This document shows positions 1 through 8,063 of a DNA stretch of 34,249 bases, piece by piece (the stretch's first letter is position 1; each line of letters starts with the position of its first letter). The notes beneath the pieces are model-generated. The model ran no database searches and had not been told where the DNA came from. It worked only from the letters and a program-made list of their open reading frames with translations. The stretch is from Pseudomonadota bacterium (GTDB lineage Bacteria; Myxococcota_A; UBA796; SXON01), in contig JAUXTN010000011.1 of assembly GCA_030684355.1 (NCBI GenBank), positions 1 to 34,249 of the forward strand, in the 5' to 3' direction. A program made the translations under genes and the position numbers.

Positions 1-378
1 TGGTTGGGCGCGCCGGTTCTACCCCCACGACATCGTTTGGGCGGGTGGGAGCGGCCCGCGGCGTCGACGTGACCCGAGGGTTCGTGGCCCCGCTTGTTCC
101 GTGGGCAGGACGGGCCCCGCCCTGACACTTGCCGAAACGTCAGCACCCGGCTACATTCGGCCGGCGCCAACGTTCGTGCGAAGAGCGGGCCGCAAATCAG
201 CAAAAGCAATGGCCGGCTGGCGCTGAACTGGCCGATATTCCCATGGAGGCCGCTCCCGCCCCCCAGCCCTCGTCCCCGCGTTCCACGAAAGCGCGCCATG
301 CCGCGACCCAAGACTTGCACCCCGCCGTTCGGGGCCTTCGCAGAACTCCCACCCCCGCCCAAGCCCTCCCAAACCCCG
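1..378. other. Left-edge stretch without a supported gene
   Basis: The six frames hold only short or compositionally implausible ORFs, rich in Arg, Pro and Ser with poor third-position GC bias. The middle part (about 180-250) is noticeably less GC-rich than its surroundings, as expected of a non-coding or regulatory stretch. I see no RNA gene, clear terminator or convincing promoter. A gene starting near position 30 and running leftward out of the window cannot be excluded, but too few codons are visible to support it. Confidence 0.5.
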
Positions 379-1605
379 CTACTTCCCCCCCGCCCCCTTC
401 ATCGCCGCCTTCATCAGGTCACAAACCGGCCCCTCGCCAATCCTGTCATTCCCGATCGCCTCCATGACGATGCCCGTCGGCACGCACGCCGCGATCTTCT
501 GGGAGACGCCCGGCGGCATGGGCGCGCCGCCCTCCGGCAGCAAGTCGGCGTTCTGGCGCACGCACAGCTCGGCGTCCGCGAGGAGGCGCTCGGTGCAACG
601 CGCCTGGTCCGGCTCAAAGCAGGTGCGGACGACCTGGCCCTCGGCGCACAACATCGGGGCGATGCCCTCCGCGACGAGGCGGCTGATCTTGTCGAGGTCG
701 GCGGGGCGGGGCGGCGCGGGCGGGATGGCGGCGGAGGTCGTGGGCATGTGGTCTTTGGAGACCGGGCGCTTCGAGGTGAGCTGGGTGACGCTGTAGCCCT
801 CGGCCGCGAGGAGGTGGAGGAGGCCGTCGTCGCCGAGCATGTGGGCCGCGCCGACGGCGACGAACGCGCCACCTTCGGCCAATTCGGGGAGGAGCTTCGG
901 CATCCAGGCGTGGTTGCGCGTGGAGAGGAGGGCTTCGGAGGTGGGGTCGTCGGCCTGGAGGATCACGTCGGCGACGCTCGTGTCGGCGCGCATGCAGAGC
1001 GCGTCGAGCGCGGCGCCCTCCGCGGAGTCGGTGGCCTCCGTGGGGCCGAGGGACTCGAGGAACGCGTCATTCCACGCGCCGAGCATGGCGGCCTGCTCCT
1101 CGATGGTCTCGACGTAGGCGGAGCGGATGCCCCGGGTCTTGGCCCGCGTCTGGATCTCGAGGTCCATGCCGGTGCCGTCGAAGGCCTTCATGCCGTCGGC
1201 GGTGACCATGGGCACGATCATCGCGAGCGCCCAGGGCTCCATGTGCTCGAAGAGTGGGGCGGGGAGCGTGTCCCGCACGGCGATGGCGACCGCACGCCAG
1301 CGCTCGTCGGAGATGCGCGTGGAGAGGCCGGGGCCCTCGTTCCAGAGGAGCCCGACGATGCGCGCGGGGTCATCGAGGTCGAGCGCGGCCTCGGTGTAGA
1401 CGACGCGCGCCTGGGTGAGCGCGGCGTCGTGCGGGGCGGGCAGGGCATAGTCGAGGTCGACGCCCATGTGACAGGTGCCGAGCAGGTGGGAGACCTGCCC
1501 GGCGCGCTCGACCCGCCACAGGAGCAGCGGATTCTCGGGCGCGGAGGCGCCCCCCGCGGGAAGCTTGGGCGCGCAGGCGGTGACGAGCAGCAGCGAAAGG
1601 AGCAT
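379..1605 (-). CDS. TraB/GumN-family lipoprotein with a Cys-rich C-terminal extension
   Basis: Predicted 408-residue exported lipoprotein of the TraB/GumN family, a fold related to the Tiki metalloproteases; the bacterial members' function is mostly unproven. Residues 1-11 form a hydrophobic signal ending in the lipobox VTAC, so Cys11 would be lipidated. Family hallmarks are the GTCH motif (residues 43-46) near the start and the GAAH motif (His255) followed by a Gly-Asp-Gly-Leu stretch near the end of the domain. About 130 residues follow with at least six cysteines, beyond the usual family end; this tail may be disulphide-stabilised in the periplasm. ATG 1605 is preferred over GTG 1620 because the signal peptide starts there and a GATAGT -10-like box lies 7 nt upstream. 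The gene stands alone. The family call is secure; the substrate is unknown. Confidence 0.85.
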   Translation of the reverse strand: MLLSLLLVTACAPKLPAGGASAPENPLLLWRVERAGQVSHLLGTCHMGVDLDYALPAPHDAALTQARVVYTEAALDLDDPARIVGLLWNEGPGLSTRISDERWRAVAIAVRDTLPAPLFEHMEPWALAMIVPMVTADGMKAFDGTGMDLEIQTRAKTRGIRSAYVETIEEQAAMLGAWNDAFLESLGPTEATDSAEGAALDALCMRADTSVADVILQADDPTSEALLSTRNHAWMPKLLPELAEGGAFVAVGAAHMLGDDGLLHLLAAEGYSVTQLTSKRPVSKDHMPTTSAAIPPAPPRPADLDKISRLVAEGIAPMLCAEGQVVRTCFEPDQARCTERLLADAELCVRQNADLLPEGGAPMPPGVSQKIAACVPTGIVMEAIGNDRIGEGPVCDLMKAAMKGAGGK

Positions 1606-1612
1606 GGGGCCG

Positions 1613-1618
1613 ACTATC
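1613..1618 (-). promoter_or_regulatory. -10-like box GATAGT for the TraB/GumN gene
   Basis: GATAGT on the minus strand ends 7 nt before ATG 1605. No -35 box is recognisable. The short distance would give an mRNA with essentially no leader, as at several other genes in this window. Confidence 0.4.
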
Positions 1619-1656
1619 ACGGCGCTGGGGGGCGACTGGACGGCACGGAGGGCCCC

Positions 1657-1886
1657 GCGGTCACCGACGGGGGACCTTGGCGGAAGGGGGGCGTTCCATG
1701 ACCGCTACGCGGCCACCGACGGGGGACCTTGGCGGAAGGGGGGCGTTCCATGACCGCTACGCGGCCACCGACGGGGGACCTTGGCGGAAGGGGGGCGCTC
1801 CATGACCGCTACGCGGTCACCGGCGGGGGACCTTGGCGGAAGGGGGGCGCTCCCTGACCGCCCCGCGGTCACCGGAGGGGGACCTC
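1657..1886. repeat. 52-bp tandem repeat, four full units plus a partial
   Basis: Units start at 1657, 1709, 1761 and 1813 with an exact 52-bp period; a partial fifth starts at 1865. Each unit begins with GCGGTCA (GCGGCCA in units 2 and 3) and ends with TGACCGC followed by a short spacer. Each junction is therefore an inverted repeat (TGACCGC, 3-nt loop, GCGGTCA) able to form a hairpin. Units 1-3 are nearly identical; unit 4 and the partial unit diverge at a few bases. On the minus strand units 1-3 each contain an ATG-to-TGA mini-ORF of 12 codons, but 52 is not a multiple of three, so the array is not a coding repeat. Confidence 0.9.
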
Positions 1887-2067
1887 ACGAACACGCTCCC
1901 TCGCGCCGGCGCCAGCCCCACGCGAGTCGGAGGTGAACGCGGCGTCGGGATGAGCGCCACGGTGTTCGCGCGACTCGGCGGGTCGATTGCGAAGGTGTAG
2001 CCCGCGAGCGGAAGGTGAGGGTCCCGCCGCTCGCTCCACGATGGGAGGGCGCCCGCGCCGTTGAACC

Positions 2068-2709
2068 CTACTCGCCCGCCGCCTTCCCCACCAACCGTTC
2101 GCAATACGACGCCCCGCCGCACCCCTCCACCGCCACCTGGTACGCGTCCTTCGCCAACGCAAGCTCCCCCTGTGCGAGGAGCGCGTCGCCGAGGTGCTCC
2201 AGGAGGAGGAAGTTTACCTGGCTGCTGCGGGCGCAGCGCTTGTGTTGGATGCGGACGAGGTCCTCGGTGGCGGCCGGGATGTCGCCCATCTGGGCGTAGA
2301 TCGTGGCGCGGTCGGCGTAGGCGTCGCAATCGGGCGGGGTGTAGCGCTGCATGGCCTGGGCAACGAGGTCGAGCGCCGTGGGGAAGTCGCCGGCCTCGGC
2401 GGCCCTCCCGGCGGCGATGCGGAGGTTCACGGCCTGGTCCCAGGCGATGGCCTGGCGCATCCGCTTGGGGCAGCGAGGGCTGACGACGGACACGGCGCCC
2501 CTGGCCGAGAAGCGGTCGCGGGGGCTCAACGTGCCCTCGACGGCGATCCGCTTGCCCTCGTAGCGAGCCAGGTCGAGCGCGATGCCGATGGGGTAGGCGG
2601 TGTCGCCCTGCACATCGTAGAGGCGGCCGTCGAGGACACACCCGTCGATGCGGGTGGCGAAGGGCTTGGAGGCGAGGGCGGGGCCGCTGAGCAGGAGCGC
2701 GAGCAACAT
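2068..2709 (-). CDS. Exported TPR-repeat protein with N-terminal OB-like region
   Basis: Predicted 213-residue exported protein. Residues 1-13 are a short hydrophobic signal peptide ending in ALA. Residues 20-80 are beta-rich, with an EGKRIAVEGTL stretch resembling OB-fold-like domains of periplasmic proteins. Residues 90-205 are helical with TPR-like periodicity (Ala/Gly/Leu/Asp patterns such as AEAGDFPTALDLVAQA and LLAQGELALAKDAYQVA) and several cysteines. The frame is open far upstream, but the start at 2709 is favoured by the signal peptide and by a TATCCT box exactly 6 nt before the ATG. It is divergent from the serine-hydrolase gene. The partner is unknown; TPR modules usually mediate protein contacts. 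Confidence 0.72.
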   Translation of the reverse strand: MLLALLLSGPALASKPFATRIDGCVLDGRLYDVQGDTAYPIGIALDLARYEGKRIAVEGTLSPRDRFSARGAVSVVSPRCPKRMRQAIAWDQAVNLRIAAGRAAEAGDFPTALDLVAQAMQRYTPPDCDAYADRATIYAQMGDIPAATEDLVRIQHKRCARSSQVNFLLLEHLGDALLAQGELALAKDAYQVAVEGCGGASYCERLVGKAAGE

Positions 2710-2715
2710 GCCGCG

Positions 2716-2721
2716 AGGATA
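2716..2721 (-). promoter_or_regulatory. -10-like box TATCCT for the TPR protein gene
   Basis: TATCCT on the minus strand is followed by exactly 6 nt and then ATG 2709. There is no clear -35. The box is part of the 8-mer AGGATAGC (2716-2723), whose inverted copy GCTATCCT lies at 2773-2780 upstream of the divergent gene, so the two -10-like boxes are arranged symmetrically. Confidence 0.45.
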
Positions 2722-2774
2722 GCAGGGAATCGGCCGATGCCCCGCCAGGACGGGCCGCCCCGGCGCCCGCCGGC

Positions 2775-2780
2775 TATCCT
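2775..2780 (+). promoter_or_regulatory. -10-like box TATCCT for the serine-hydrolase gene
   Basis: TATCCT lies 20 nt before ATG 2801, giving a leader of about 14 nt if transcription starts 6-7 nt downstream. It mirrors the divergent box at 2716-2721. No strong -35 is visible. Confidence 0.35.
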
Positions 2781-2800
2781 GGCTGTCCCCTGGATCCGGG

Positions 2801-4246
2801 ATGAACCGCCCCCTCCTGCTCCTCGTCGCCCTGCCCACCCTCGGTTGCACCGCCCCGGCGCAGATGAAGACGGCGGCCGCCGCGGAGGATCCGCGCTTCG
2901 TCGAGCTCACCGAGTGGACGGAAGCCCAGATGGAGGAGTGGCAGGTGCCTGGCGTGGCGCTCGCGGTGGTCACGGACGGCGGGGTGCGCCACCTGGAGGG
3001 CCTGGGGGTGCGGCGCTGGAACATGCCCGACCCGGTGACGCCGGACTCGCTGTTCCGCCTCGGGTCGATCTCCAAGATGTTCGCCGGGGCGGTGGTGGCG
3101 GAGGAGATCGCGGCCGGGCGGCTGAGCCTGGACGCGCCCGCGGCGGACGTGCTGGGGGACCTCACGTTTGCCGAGCCGCAGACGTTGGAGGGGGTGACGC
3201 TCCTGCAGCTCATCAGCCACACGTCCGGGATCCAATCGACGGGGCTGCCGAACACGTGTGACCCGGACCCGGACCTCCTGGGCGCCGAGCTGGCGGAGAT
3301 GGCGCCGGAGTGGGCGTTCTGGAGCGCGCCGGGCGAGCTGTTCCACTACGCGAACCAGGGCTACTCGCTGGTCGGGTTGATGGCGGAGCGGAGCGCCGGG
3401 GCCCCCTACACCGACCTCGCGCAGGGGATGTTGGATCGCGCGGGGATGGGCACGGCCACCTACGATTGGATCGAGGGCTTCTCGGGCGAGCACGCGACGG
3501 GCCACACGATGGACCTCGCGGAGGGCCGGCCGCTCGCCTACCGCACGTTCAACGAGCGCGCGTGCGTCGCGAGCTACCCCTCGGGGGGGCTCATGGCGAG
3601 CGCGGAGGACGTCGCGGGGCTCCTGGAGGCCCTGATCCACGAGGGCGATGGCTGGGTTTCCCCGGCGGCGTGGGAGCTCATGACCACCGAGGGGTACGGC
3701 CGCACGGAGACCTCCGGCTACGGCTTCGGGCTGCAGACCGCGAGCTACCGCGACCACGTCGGGTACACCCACCACGGCAGCGTCGGCGGCTACTTCGCGA
3801 TGGTGTGGGCGATCCCGTCGGAGGGGTTGGGCGTGGGCGTGCTGGTCAACTCGGACCACTACGCGGTCGACCCGCCGGTGCCCTGGGCGAAGCCCACCCA
3901 GCGCATCATGGAGCACGCGCTCGACACGTTCCTCGGCCTGGAGCCGGAGGAGCGGGTGTCCTCCGCGCGCCCGGTCGAGGATTGGGACCGCTACGTCGGC
4001 AGCTACCACTCCGACTACGAATTGGGCGACGTGGAGATCACCTTGGAGGACGGCGTGCTCTGGTACGAGGACGCCACGACCCGCACGCCGATGTTCACCT
4101 ACAGCCGGGACAGCTTCCTCTACGGCGAGCCCCGCGACGACGGGCGCACCCGCTACGTCGGCGTAGGGTTCGAGGAGGACGCCACCGGCGCGCTCGATTG
4201 GTTGATCACCGACACGGGCATCGCGCGGCGGCAGCCGGCGCTGTAA
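2801..4246 (+). CDS. Beta-lactamase-fold serine hydrolase (class C/esterase type) lipoprotein
   Basis: A 481-residue penicillin-binding-protein/class C beta-lactamase-fold hydrolase, of the group containing D-aminopeptidases, esterases and peptidases (MEROPS S12-like). The N-terminus is a lipoprotein-like signal with Cys16 (LGC; the lipobox is not perfect). Catalytic motifs are SxxK (Ser89-Ile-Ser-Lys92), YxN (Tyr183-Ala-Asn185) and a HHG triad followed by SVGG at 324-330, which replaces the KTG of true beta-lactamases. That change fits an esterase or peptidase more than antibiotic resistance. A C-terminal beta-domain (about 390-481) follows, as in S12 peptidases. The methyltransferase gene lies 57 bp downstream on the same strand. 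The substrate cannot be inferred. Confidence 0.88.
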   Translation: MNRPLLLLVALPTLGCTAPAQMKTAAAAEDPRFVELTEWTEAQMEEWQVPGVALAVVTDGGVRHLEGLGVRRWNMPDPVTPDSLFRLGSISKMFAGAVVAEEIAAGRLSLDAPAADVLGDLTFAEPQTLEGVTLLQLISHTSGIQSTGLPNTCDPDPDLLGAELAEMAPEWAFWSAPGELFHYANQGYSLVGLMAERSAGAPYTDLAQGMLDRAGMGTATYDWIEGFSGEHATGHTMDLAEGRPLAYRTFNERACVASYPSGGLMASAEDVAGLLEALIHEGDGWVSPAAWELMTTEGYGRTETSGYGFGLQTASYRDHVGYTHHGSVGGYFAMVWAIPSEGLGVGVLVNSDHYAVDPPVPWAKPTQRIMEHALDTFLGLEPEERVSSARPVEDWDRYVGSYHSDYELGDVEITLEDGVLWYEDATTRTPMFTYSRDSFLYGEPRDDGRTRYVGVGFEEDATGALDWLITDTGIARRQPAL

Positions 4247-4266
4247 CTGCCAGCCGGCGCTGTAAC
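4232..4266 (+). repeat. 16-bp direct repeat spanning the serine-hydrolase stop codon
   Basis: CAGCCGGCGCTGTAAC occurs at 4232-4247 and again at 4251-4266, a 19-bp period. The first copy contains the TAA stop; the second is a non-coding echo just downstream. This looks like a small local slippage duplication. Confidence 0.85.
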
Positions 4267-4291
4267 CCCGGGCGCCCCCGCCCCCCGCGGC

Positions 4292-4297
4292 TTAGAT
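4292..4297 (+). promoter_or_regulatory. -10-like box TTAGAT for the methyltransferase gene
   Basis: TTAGAT is followed by 6 nt and then ATG 4304. It is a poorer match than the other boxes in this window (TAGATC one base downstream is an alternative reading), but the spacing is the same. No Shine-Dalgarno sequence fits between it and the start. Confidence 0.3.
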
Positions 4298-4303
4298 CCC
4301 CGG

Positions 4304-4909
4304 ATGATCCGCCCCGAAGGCCACCCCATCCTCGCGGCCGCGCTCGACGTGCTCATGCTGCCGCTCGCCGGGGTGCGCCCCCGCATCGTGAACCTCGCCG
4401 AGGGCCGCGTGCTCGAGATCGGCGTGGGGACGGGCCTGAACCTCGCGCACTACGAGCGGGCCACGGAGCTGCACGCCATCGAGCCGGATCCGCACATGCG
4501 GCGCCGCGCCGAGGCCCGCGCCCACGGCCTGTCCATCCCGGTGACGGTGCACGCCGCGGGCGCCGAGGCCATGCCGTTCCCGGACGCGTTCTTCGACACG
4601 GTCGTCGCCACGTTCGTGTTCTGCACCATCCCCGACCCGGAGGCCGCCGCCGCCGAGGTGGTCCGGGTGCTGCGCCCCGGCGGCCGGCTCCTGTTCGCGG
4701 AGCACGTGCGCTCCACGGTCGGGCCGGTCTACGCGGCCCAGCGCACGGTCGATCCGCTGTGGCAGCGCCTCGCGGGCGGGTGCCACCTCACGCGGGACCC
4801 CGTGGCGCTCTTCGCGGCGGCGGGCGTGACCGAGCTGGAGGTGCACCGGCGGGGCGCGGCATGGGCGCCGATGCCGGTGGTCACGGGGCAGGGGCGGAGG
4901 GCAGGGTAG
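4304..4909 (+). CDS. Class I SAM-dependent methyltransferase
   Basis: A 201-residue Methyltransf_11-type enzyme. Motif I, VLEIGVGTG (residues 36-44), binds S-adenosylmethionine. An acidic residue at the end of the next strand (AIEPDPHMRRRA) and the motif-IV/post-motif region (FPDAFFDTVVATFVFCTIPDP, then EVVRVLRPGGRLLFAEHVRS) complete the Rossmann fold. The hydrophobic N-terminus and the overall pattern resemble small membrane-associated methyltransferases acting on lipids or thiols (METTL7-like or phospholipid N-methyltransferase-like), but the substrate is not shown. It follows the serine hydrolase on the same strand and converges on the sulfatase-fold gene. Confidence 0.85.
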   Translation: MIRPEGHPILAAALDVLMLPLAGVRPRIVNLAEGRVLEIGVGTGLNLAHYERATELHAIEPDPHMRRRAEARAHGLSIPVTVHAAGAEAMPFPDAFFDTVVATFVFCTIPDPEAAAAEVVRVLRPGGRLLFAEHVRSTVGPVYAAQRTVDPLWQRLAGGCHLTRDPVALFAAAGVTELEVHRRGAAWAPMPVVTGQGRRAG

Positions 4910-5011
4910 CGCCCTTGGCACCACGCCGAGCCCGACAGCCACCCCCGCCGGACCGGCACGCCACCCCCCGACCACCCTCCCAAGCCCCCGGCCGGGCCCC
5001 CTGCCTCCCGC

Positions 5012-6577
5012 CTACTCCCCCTCCTGCGCCCGGCGTCGCGCACGACGCTCCTCGGGGGTCTCGATCGCGGCGGAGGACGGCGGCGGGGCGGCCTTTCGCC
5101 ACGCGTCGGGGGAGGGGGGGACGAGCTTCTCGCCGGGGCGGGGCGCGCCGGCCGGGATGAGGTTCCCGTCGAGCGGCGGGGCGTCGCCGGGCTGGATCCT
5201 GGGGAGGTCCTCCGCGCGCACGACCATGCCCCAATACCCGCCGCTCTTGAGCGCCGCGACGAGCCGCGGGTCCTCTTCGGGCGCGGTGCCGTCGCGGATG
5301 CGGGCCTGGCCCCACGCCTCGAGCTTCGCGGTGAGATCGGCGCGCACGGCGGGGTTGGCGTCGCCGACGTTGGCGGTCTCCGCGGGGTCGGCCACGAGGT
5401 CGTAGAGCTCTCCGCAGGTGCGCGGTGCGCCGTCCGTGGTCGGGGGGCAGGTCTTGGCGTGGATGGCGAGCTTCCAGCGGTCCGTGCGCACGGAGAGCGC
5501 CTCGCGGGCCGAGTAGCTGTAGACCTCGCGCGGGGGCCATGCGGCGGGCGCGCTGCCGAGGAGGGGGAGCCAGCTCCGCCCGTCCATCTGCCGATCGACG
5601 GGGATGCCGGCGCGCGCGAGCACGGTGGGCGCGAGATCGATGCTCTCGACGGTGCTCGTGACGACGCGGCCGCCGGGGAGCGCGGGGTCGCGCACGACGA
5701 GCGGGACGTGGAGGACGGTGTCGTACTGGCTGCCGTGGTGGCCGATCGTGCCGCGCTCGCCGAGCTCCTGGCCGTGCTCGGAGGTGAAGATGACCACGGT
5801 GTTGGATGCCAGGCCGGTCCGGTCGAGGGTGTCCAACACACGGCCGAGGCCGGCGTCGTACCAGGACAAGACGCCGTCGTAGTGGCTGGTCGTGTGGGTG
5901 GTCGCGAGGTCGGGCCCGAGTGTCGCGTGGAGCTCCCAGAACAAGTCCTGGAGCTGGCTCGTGGCCTTGTGGGGGTGCGGATCGGTCCAGCGGTGGAGCG
6001 CGGCGTCGGGGACGTACGCGGGCACGCTGTTGAGATCGATGGCGTGCAGGTAGAGGAGGAAAGGCTCGGCCGGCTTGCCGTCGAGGTAGGCCACGATGGG
6101 GTCGTTTAGCGGATCGGGGGTGTCGAGCGAGGCCTCGAGCTTGCGCGAGAAGGCGCCGAGGATCGAGGGGTCGTTGCTCGGGAGCGTGCTCCCCCACATG
6201 CCGACGGTGTCGTAGCCGTAGAGCGCGAGGATCTCGGGGAGGGAGCGCTCGGGGAGCTCCAATGTCACCCGGCCGGTCGGGCCGGCGGACACCCCCTGCG
6301 GATAGCGCCCGGACAGCAGCGAGAGGAGCGCCGGGAGTGTCCACCCGGACTGGCTGTAGGCCTGCATGAAGACGACGCCCTCGCGGGCGAGGCGCGCGAG
6401 GGTGGGGGTGACGACGGCGCCGTCGCGGGAGAGCGGCATGCGGTCGGCGCGCATCGAGTCGATGTCGATGACGACGAAGTTGGGACGGGGGCCGGGCGCC
6501 GGGTCCGCGACACCCACGGGCGCGTCGGCAGGGCCGGTGCAGGCGAGCGGCACGAGCAGCAGCGAGAGGGGCAGCAC
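5012..6577 (-). CDS. Sulfatase/alkaline-phosphatase-fold lipoprotein lacking the formylglycine residue
   Basis: A 521-residue exported hydrolase or transferase of the sulfatase superfamily. GTG 6577 starts a short hydrophobic leader ending in LAC (Cys13), a likely lipoprotein signal. The metal motif FVVIDIDSMRAD (34-45) and the SEHGQ motif (266-270) with the following GHHGSQYD stretch are characteristic. At the nucleophile site (about 76-90) the usual C/S-x-P-x-R is replaced by Trp-Thr80-Leu-Pro-Ala with no Arg, so formylglycine cannot form. Thr80 could act as nucleophile, as in phosphoethanolamine transferases and phosphatase-like relatives. A longer in-frame start at 6694 is rejected because it precedes the signal peptide and overlaps the divergent gene. 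A TATACT box 6 nt upstream supports the GTG. Confidence 0.82.
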   Translation of the reverse strand: MLPLSLLLVPLACTGPADAPVGVADPAPGPRPNFVVIDIDSMRADRMPLSRDGAVVTPTLARLAREGVVFMQAYSQSGWTLPALLSLLSGRYPQGVSAGPTGRVTLELPERSLPEILALYGYDTVGMWGSTLPSNDPSILGAFSRKLEASLDTPDPLNDPIVAYLDGKPAEPFLLYLHAIDLNSVPAYVPDAALHRWTDPHPHKATSQLQDLFWELHATLGPDLATTHTTSHYDGVLSWYDAGLGRVLDTLDRTGLASNTVVIFTSEHGQELGERGTIGHHGSQYDTVLHVPLVVRDPALPGGRVVTSTVESIDLAPTVLARAGIPVDRQMDGRSWLPLLGSAPAAWPPREVYSYSAREALSVRTDRWKLAIHAKTCPPTTDGAPRTCGELYDLVADPAETANVGDANPAVRADLTAKLEAWGQARIRDGTAPEEDPRLVAALKSGGYWGMVVRAEDLPRIQPGDAPPLDGNLIPAGAPRPGEKLVPPSPDAWRKAAPPPSSAAIETPEERRARRRAQEGE

Positions 6578-6583
6578 CCGCCG

Positions 6584-6589
6584 AGTATA
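6584..6589 (-). promoter_or_regulatory. -10-like box TATACT for the sulfatase-fold gene
   Basis: TATACT on the minus strand, a near-consensus -10, is followed by exactly 6 nt and the GTG start at 6577. No -35 hexamer is evident at 16-18 nt. It implies a leaderless transcript and fixes the start codon choice. Confidence 0.5.
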
Positions 6590-6641
6590 CGCAGGATGAT
6601 AGCGGGCCGGGGGGCGCCCTCGTCCGCCCCGCGGAGCCCCG

Positions 6642-8030
6642 TTGCCACGTTTGAACCTGCTCGCGATGCCACGAGGCCGGCTCACGGCGTTCACCCTGCT
6701 CTACGTGGGAGAGGGGCTGCCGCAGGGGTTCGCTGCCACGGCGGTCGCGCTGGAGTTCAAGCGGCTCGGCATGGGCGCGGATGCCATGGGCACGTTCCTC
6801 GCCGCGATCATGCTGCCCTGGGCGTGGAAGTGGCTCTTCGGCCCCATCGTCGACAACGTTCACCTCGCGCGCTTCGGCCGCCGCAGCCAGTGGGTGGTCG
6901 CGACGCAGATCGGCATGCTGGTCACGCTCGGCCTGGCGCTGGCGGCGTTTCCGAGAGAGCTCGGCCCCGACGGAAACCTGGTCGGGCTCGGGCTGTTCAC
7001 CGCGCTCCTGTTCGCGCACAACGTGTTCGCGGCGTGTCAGGACGTCGCGATCGACGCCCTCGCCGTCTCGACGCTCGACGAGAGCGAGCGCGGGCGCGCC
7101 AACGGGCTCATGTTCGGCGGAGCGCAGCTCGGCATGGCCGCCGGCGGCTCGGGCGTCATCTGGCTGAAGGGGTACGCCGGGTTCCCCGTCGCGAGCCTGC
7201 TCGTCCCCGGGTGCCTCCTCCTCTTGTGCACGATGATGCTGCGGTTCGTGGCGGAGAAGACGCTGGCGGGCGACGTCGAGGCCGCCAGTCGCAGCGCGCG
7301 GGCCATCGCCGGCGAGGTGCTCGACTATTTGCGGACCGTCGGCCGCGTGTTCTTCACGACACGCTCGGGCTTCTTCGGCCTCCTCCTCGCGCTCCTGCCC
7401 GCCGGCGCGATGGCGCTCTCGCACACGGTCAGCCTCGTCATCACGCCCACCCTCGGCATGACGGACAACGAGATCGCCACGCTCGGCCTCGCGAGCTCGG
7501 TCGCCTTCGCGATCGCGTGCGTGGCGGGCGGCGCGGTGTCGGATCGTTGGGAGCGGCGCCGGGCGCTCGCCGTGTTCGCGTCCGGCACGATCCTGCCGAC
7601 GTTGTGGCTCGCCTGGCGCTTCCACGCGGCGGGGTTTCTCGTGGCGCCGCCCGCCGGGCCCGATGGCATGTGGCCGCGCGCCGAGGGGCTCATCTGGGAC
7701 TGGTGCGCCGCCGGCGTGGTCTTCAGCGCGTTCGTGGGCCTGATGTACGGGGTGCGCAGCGCGCTCTACATGGACATCGCGGAGCCGAAGATCGCCGCCA
7801 CCCAATTCACGGCGTCCATGGCGCTCCTCAACGTCGTGAACGTCTACTCGTACGCGTGGCAGGGCCATGCGCTCACGCCGGTCGCGGAGGGCGGCTGGGG
7901 GTTCACGCTCCCCGAGTCCCTGCTCACCGACTGCGCGATCGGGCTCTTGTTCCTCTTGATCCTGCCGTTCGTGAGGCCGCGCGCCGTCGTCGCCACCCCG
8001 GCGCCCGCGGTCGAGGCGGCGGCGCGGTGA
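6642..8030 (+). CDS. MFS transporter of the PAT/AmpG-like family
   Basis: A 462-residue, probably 12-helix transporter. The N-terminus (LTAFTLLYVGEGLPQGFAAT), the loop GPIVDN with ARFGRRSQW, and the extended mid-protein helices resemble the PAT branch of the major facilitator superfamily, which includes AmpG (muropeptide import) and acetyl-CoA transporters. A conserved helix near 365-385 carries GVRSALYMDI, and the C-terminus is charged. The frame opens at TTG 6642; ATG 6666 is an alternative that shortens the protein by 8 residues, and the sequence does not decide between them. It is divergent from the sulfatase-fold gene and converges on a DT-rich lipoprotein. Muropeptide transport is possible but unproven: no beta-lactamase regulator is adjacent. 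Confidence 0.8.
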   Translation: MPRLNLLAMPRGRLTAFTLLYVGEGLPQGFAATAVALEFKRLGMGADAMGTFLAAIMLPWAWKWLFGPIVDNVHLARFGRRSQWVVATQIGMLVTLGLALAAFPRELGPDGNLVGLGLFTALLFAHNVFAACQDVAIDALAVSTLDESERGRANGLMFGGAQLGMAAGGSGVIWLKGYAGFPVASLLVPGCLLLLCTMMLRFVAEKTLAGDVEAASRSARAIAGEVLDYLRTVGRVFFTTRSGFFGLLLALLPAGAMALSHTVSLVITPTLGMTDNEIATLGLASSVAFAIACVAGGAVSDRWERRRALAVFASGTILPTLWLAWRFHAAGFLVAPPAGPDGMWPRAEGLIWDWCAAGVVFSAFVGLMYGVRSALYMDIAEPKIAATQFTASMALLNVVNVYSYAWQGHALTPVAEGGWGFTLPESLLTDCAIGLLFLLILPFVRPRAVVATPAPAVEAAAR

Positions 8031-8063
8031 GCCCCGCCGCGCTGAGCCCCGCCGCCGTCCTGC

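Larger units (their letters stand above)
1606..2067. other. Intergenic stretch between TraB/GumN and TPR genes, repeat-bearing
   Basis: This gene-free stretch of about 460 bp contains the -10-like box of the TraB/GumN gene, a 52-bp tandem repeat array (1657-1886), and then about 180 bp in which I see no gene or clear signal. Both flanking genes read leftward. The repeats therefore lie downstream of the TPR gene and upstream of the TraB/GumN gene. Confidence 0.6.

Noticed and set aside
94..1701. Long plus-strand ORF (535 aa)
   Set aside because: Antisense shadow of the TraB/GumN gene: Arg/Gly/Val/Glu-rich low complexity, no domain, and it continues into the 52-bp repeat.
2801..4246. Antibiotic-resistance beta-lactamase
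   Set aside because: The third motif is HHG rather than KTG and a C-terminal beta-domain follows, which fits esterase or peptidase relatives better.
4881..7868. Minus-strand ORF of 995 aa
   Set aside because: It runs in a second frame through both the sulfatase-fold and MFS genes, is dominated by Arg/His/Pro, and has no recognisable domain; a typical GC-rich shadow.
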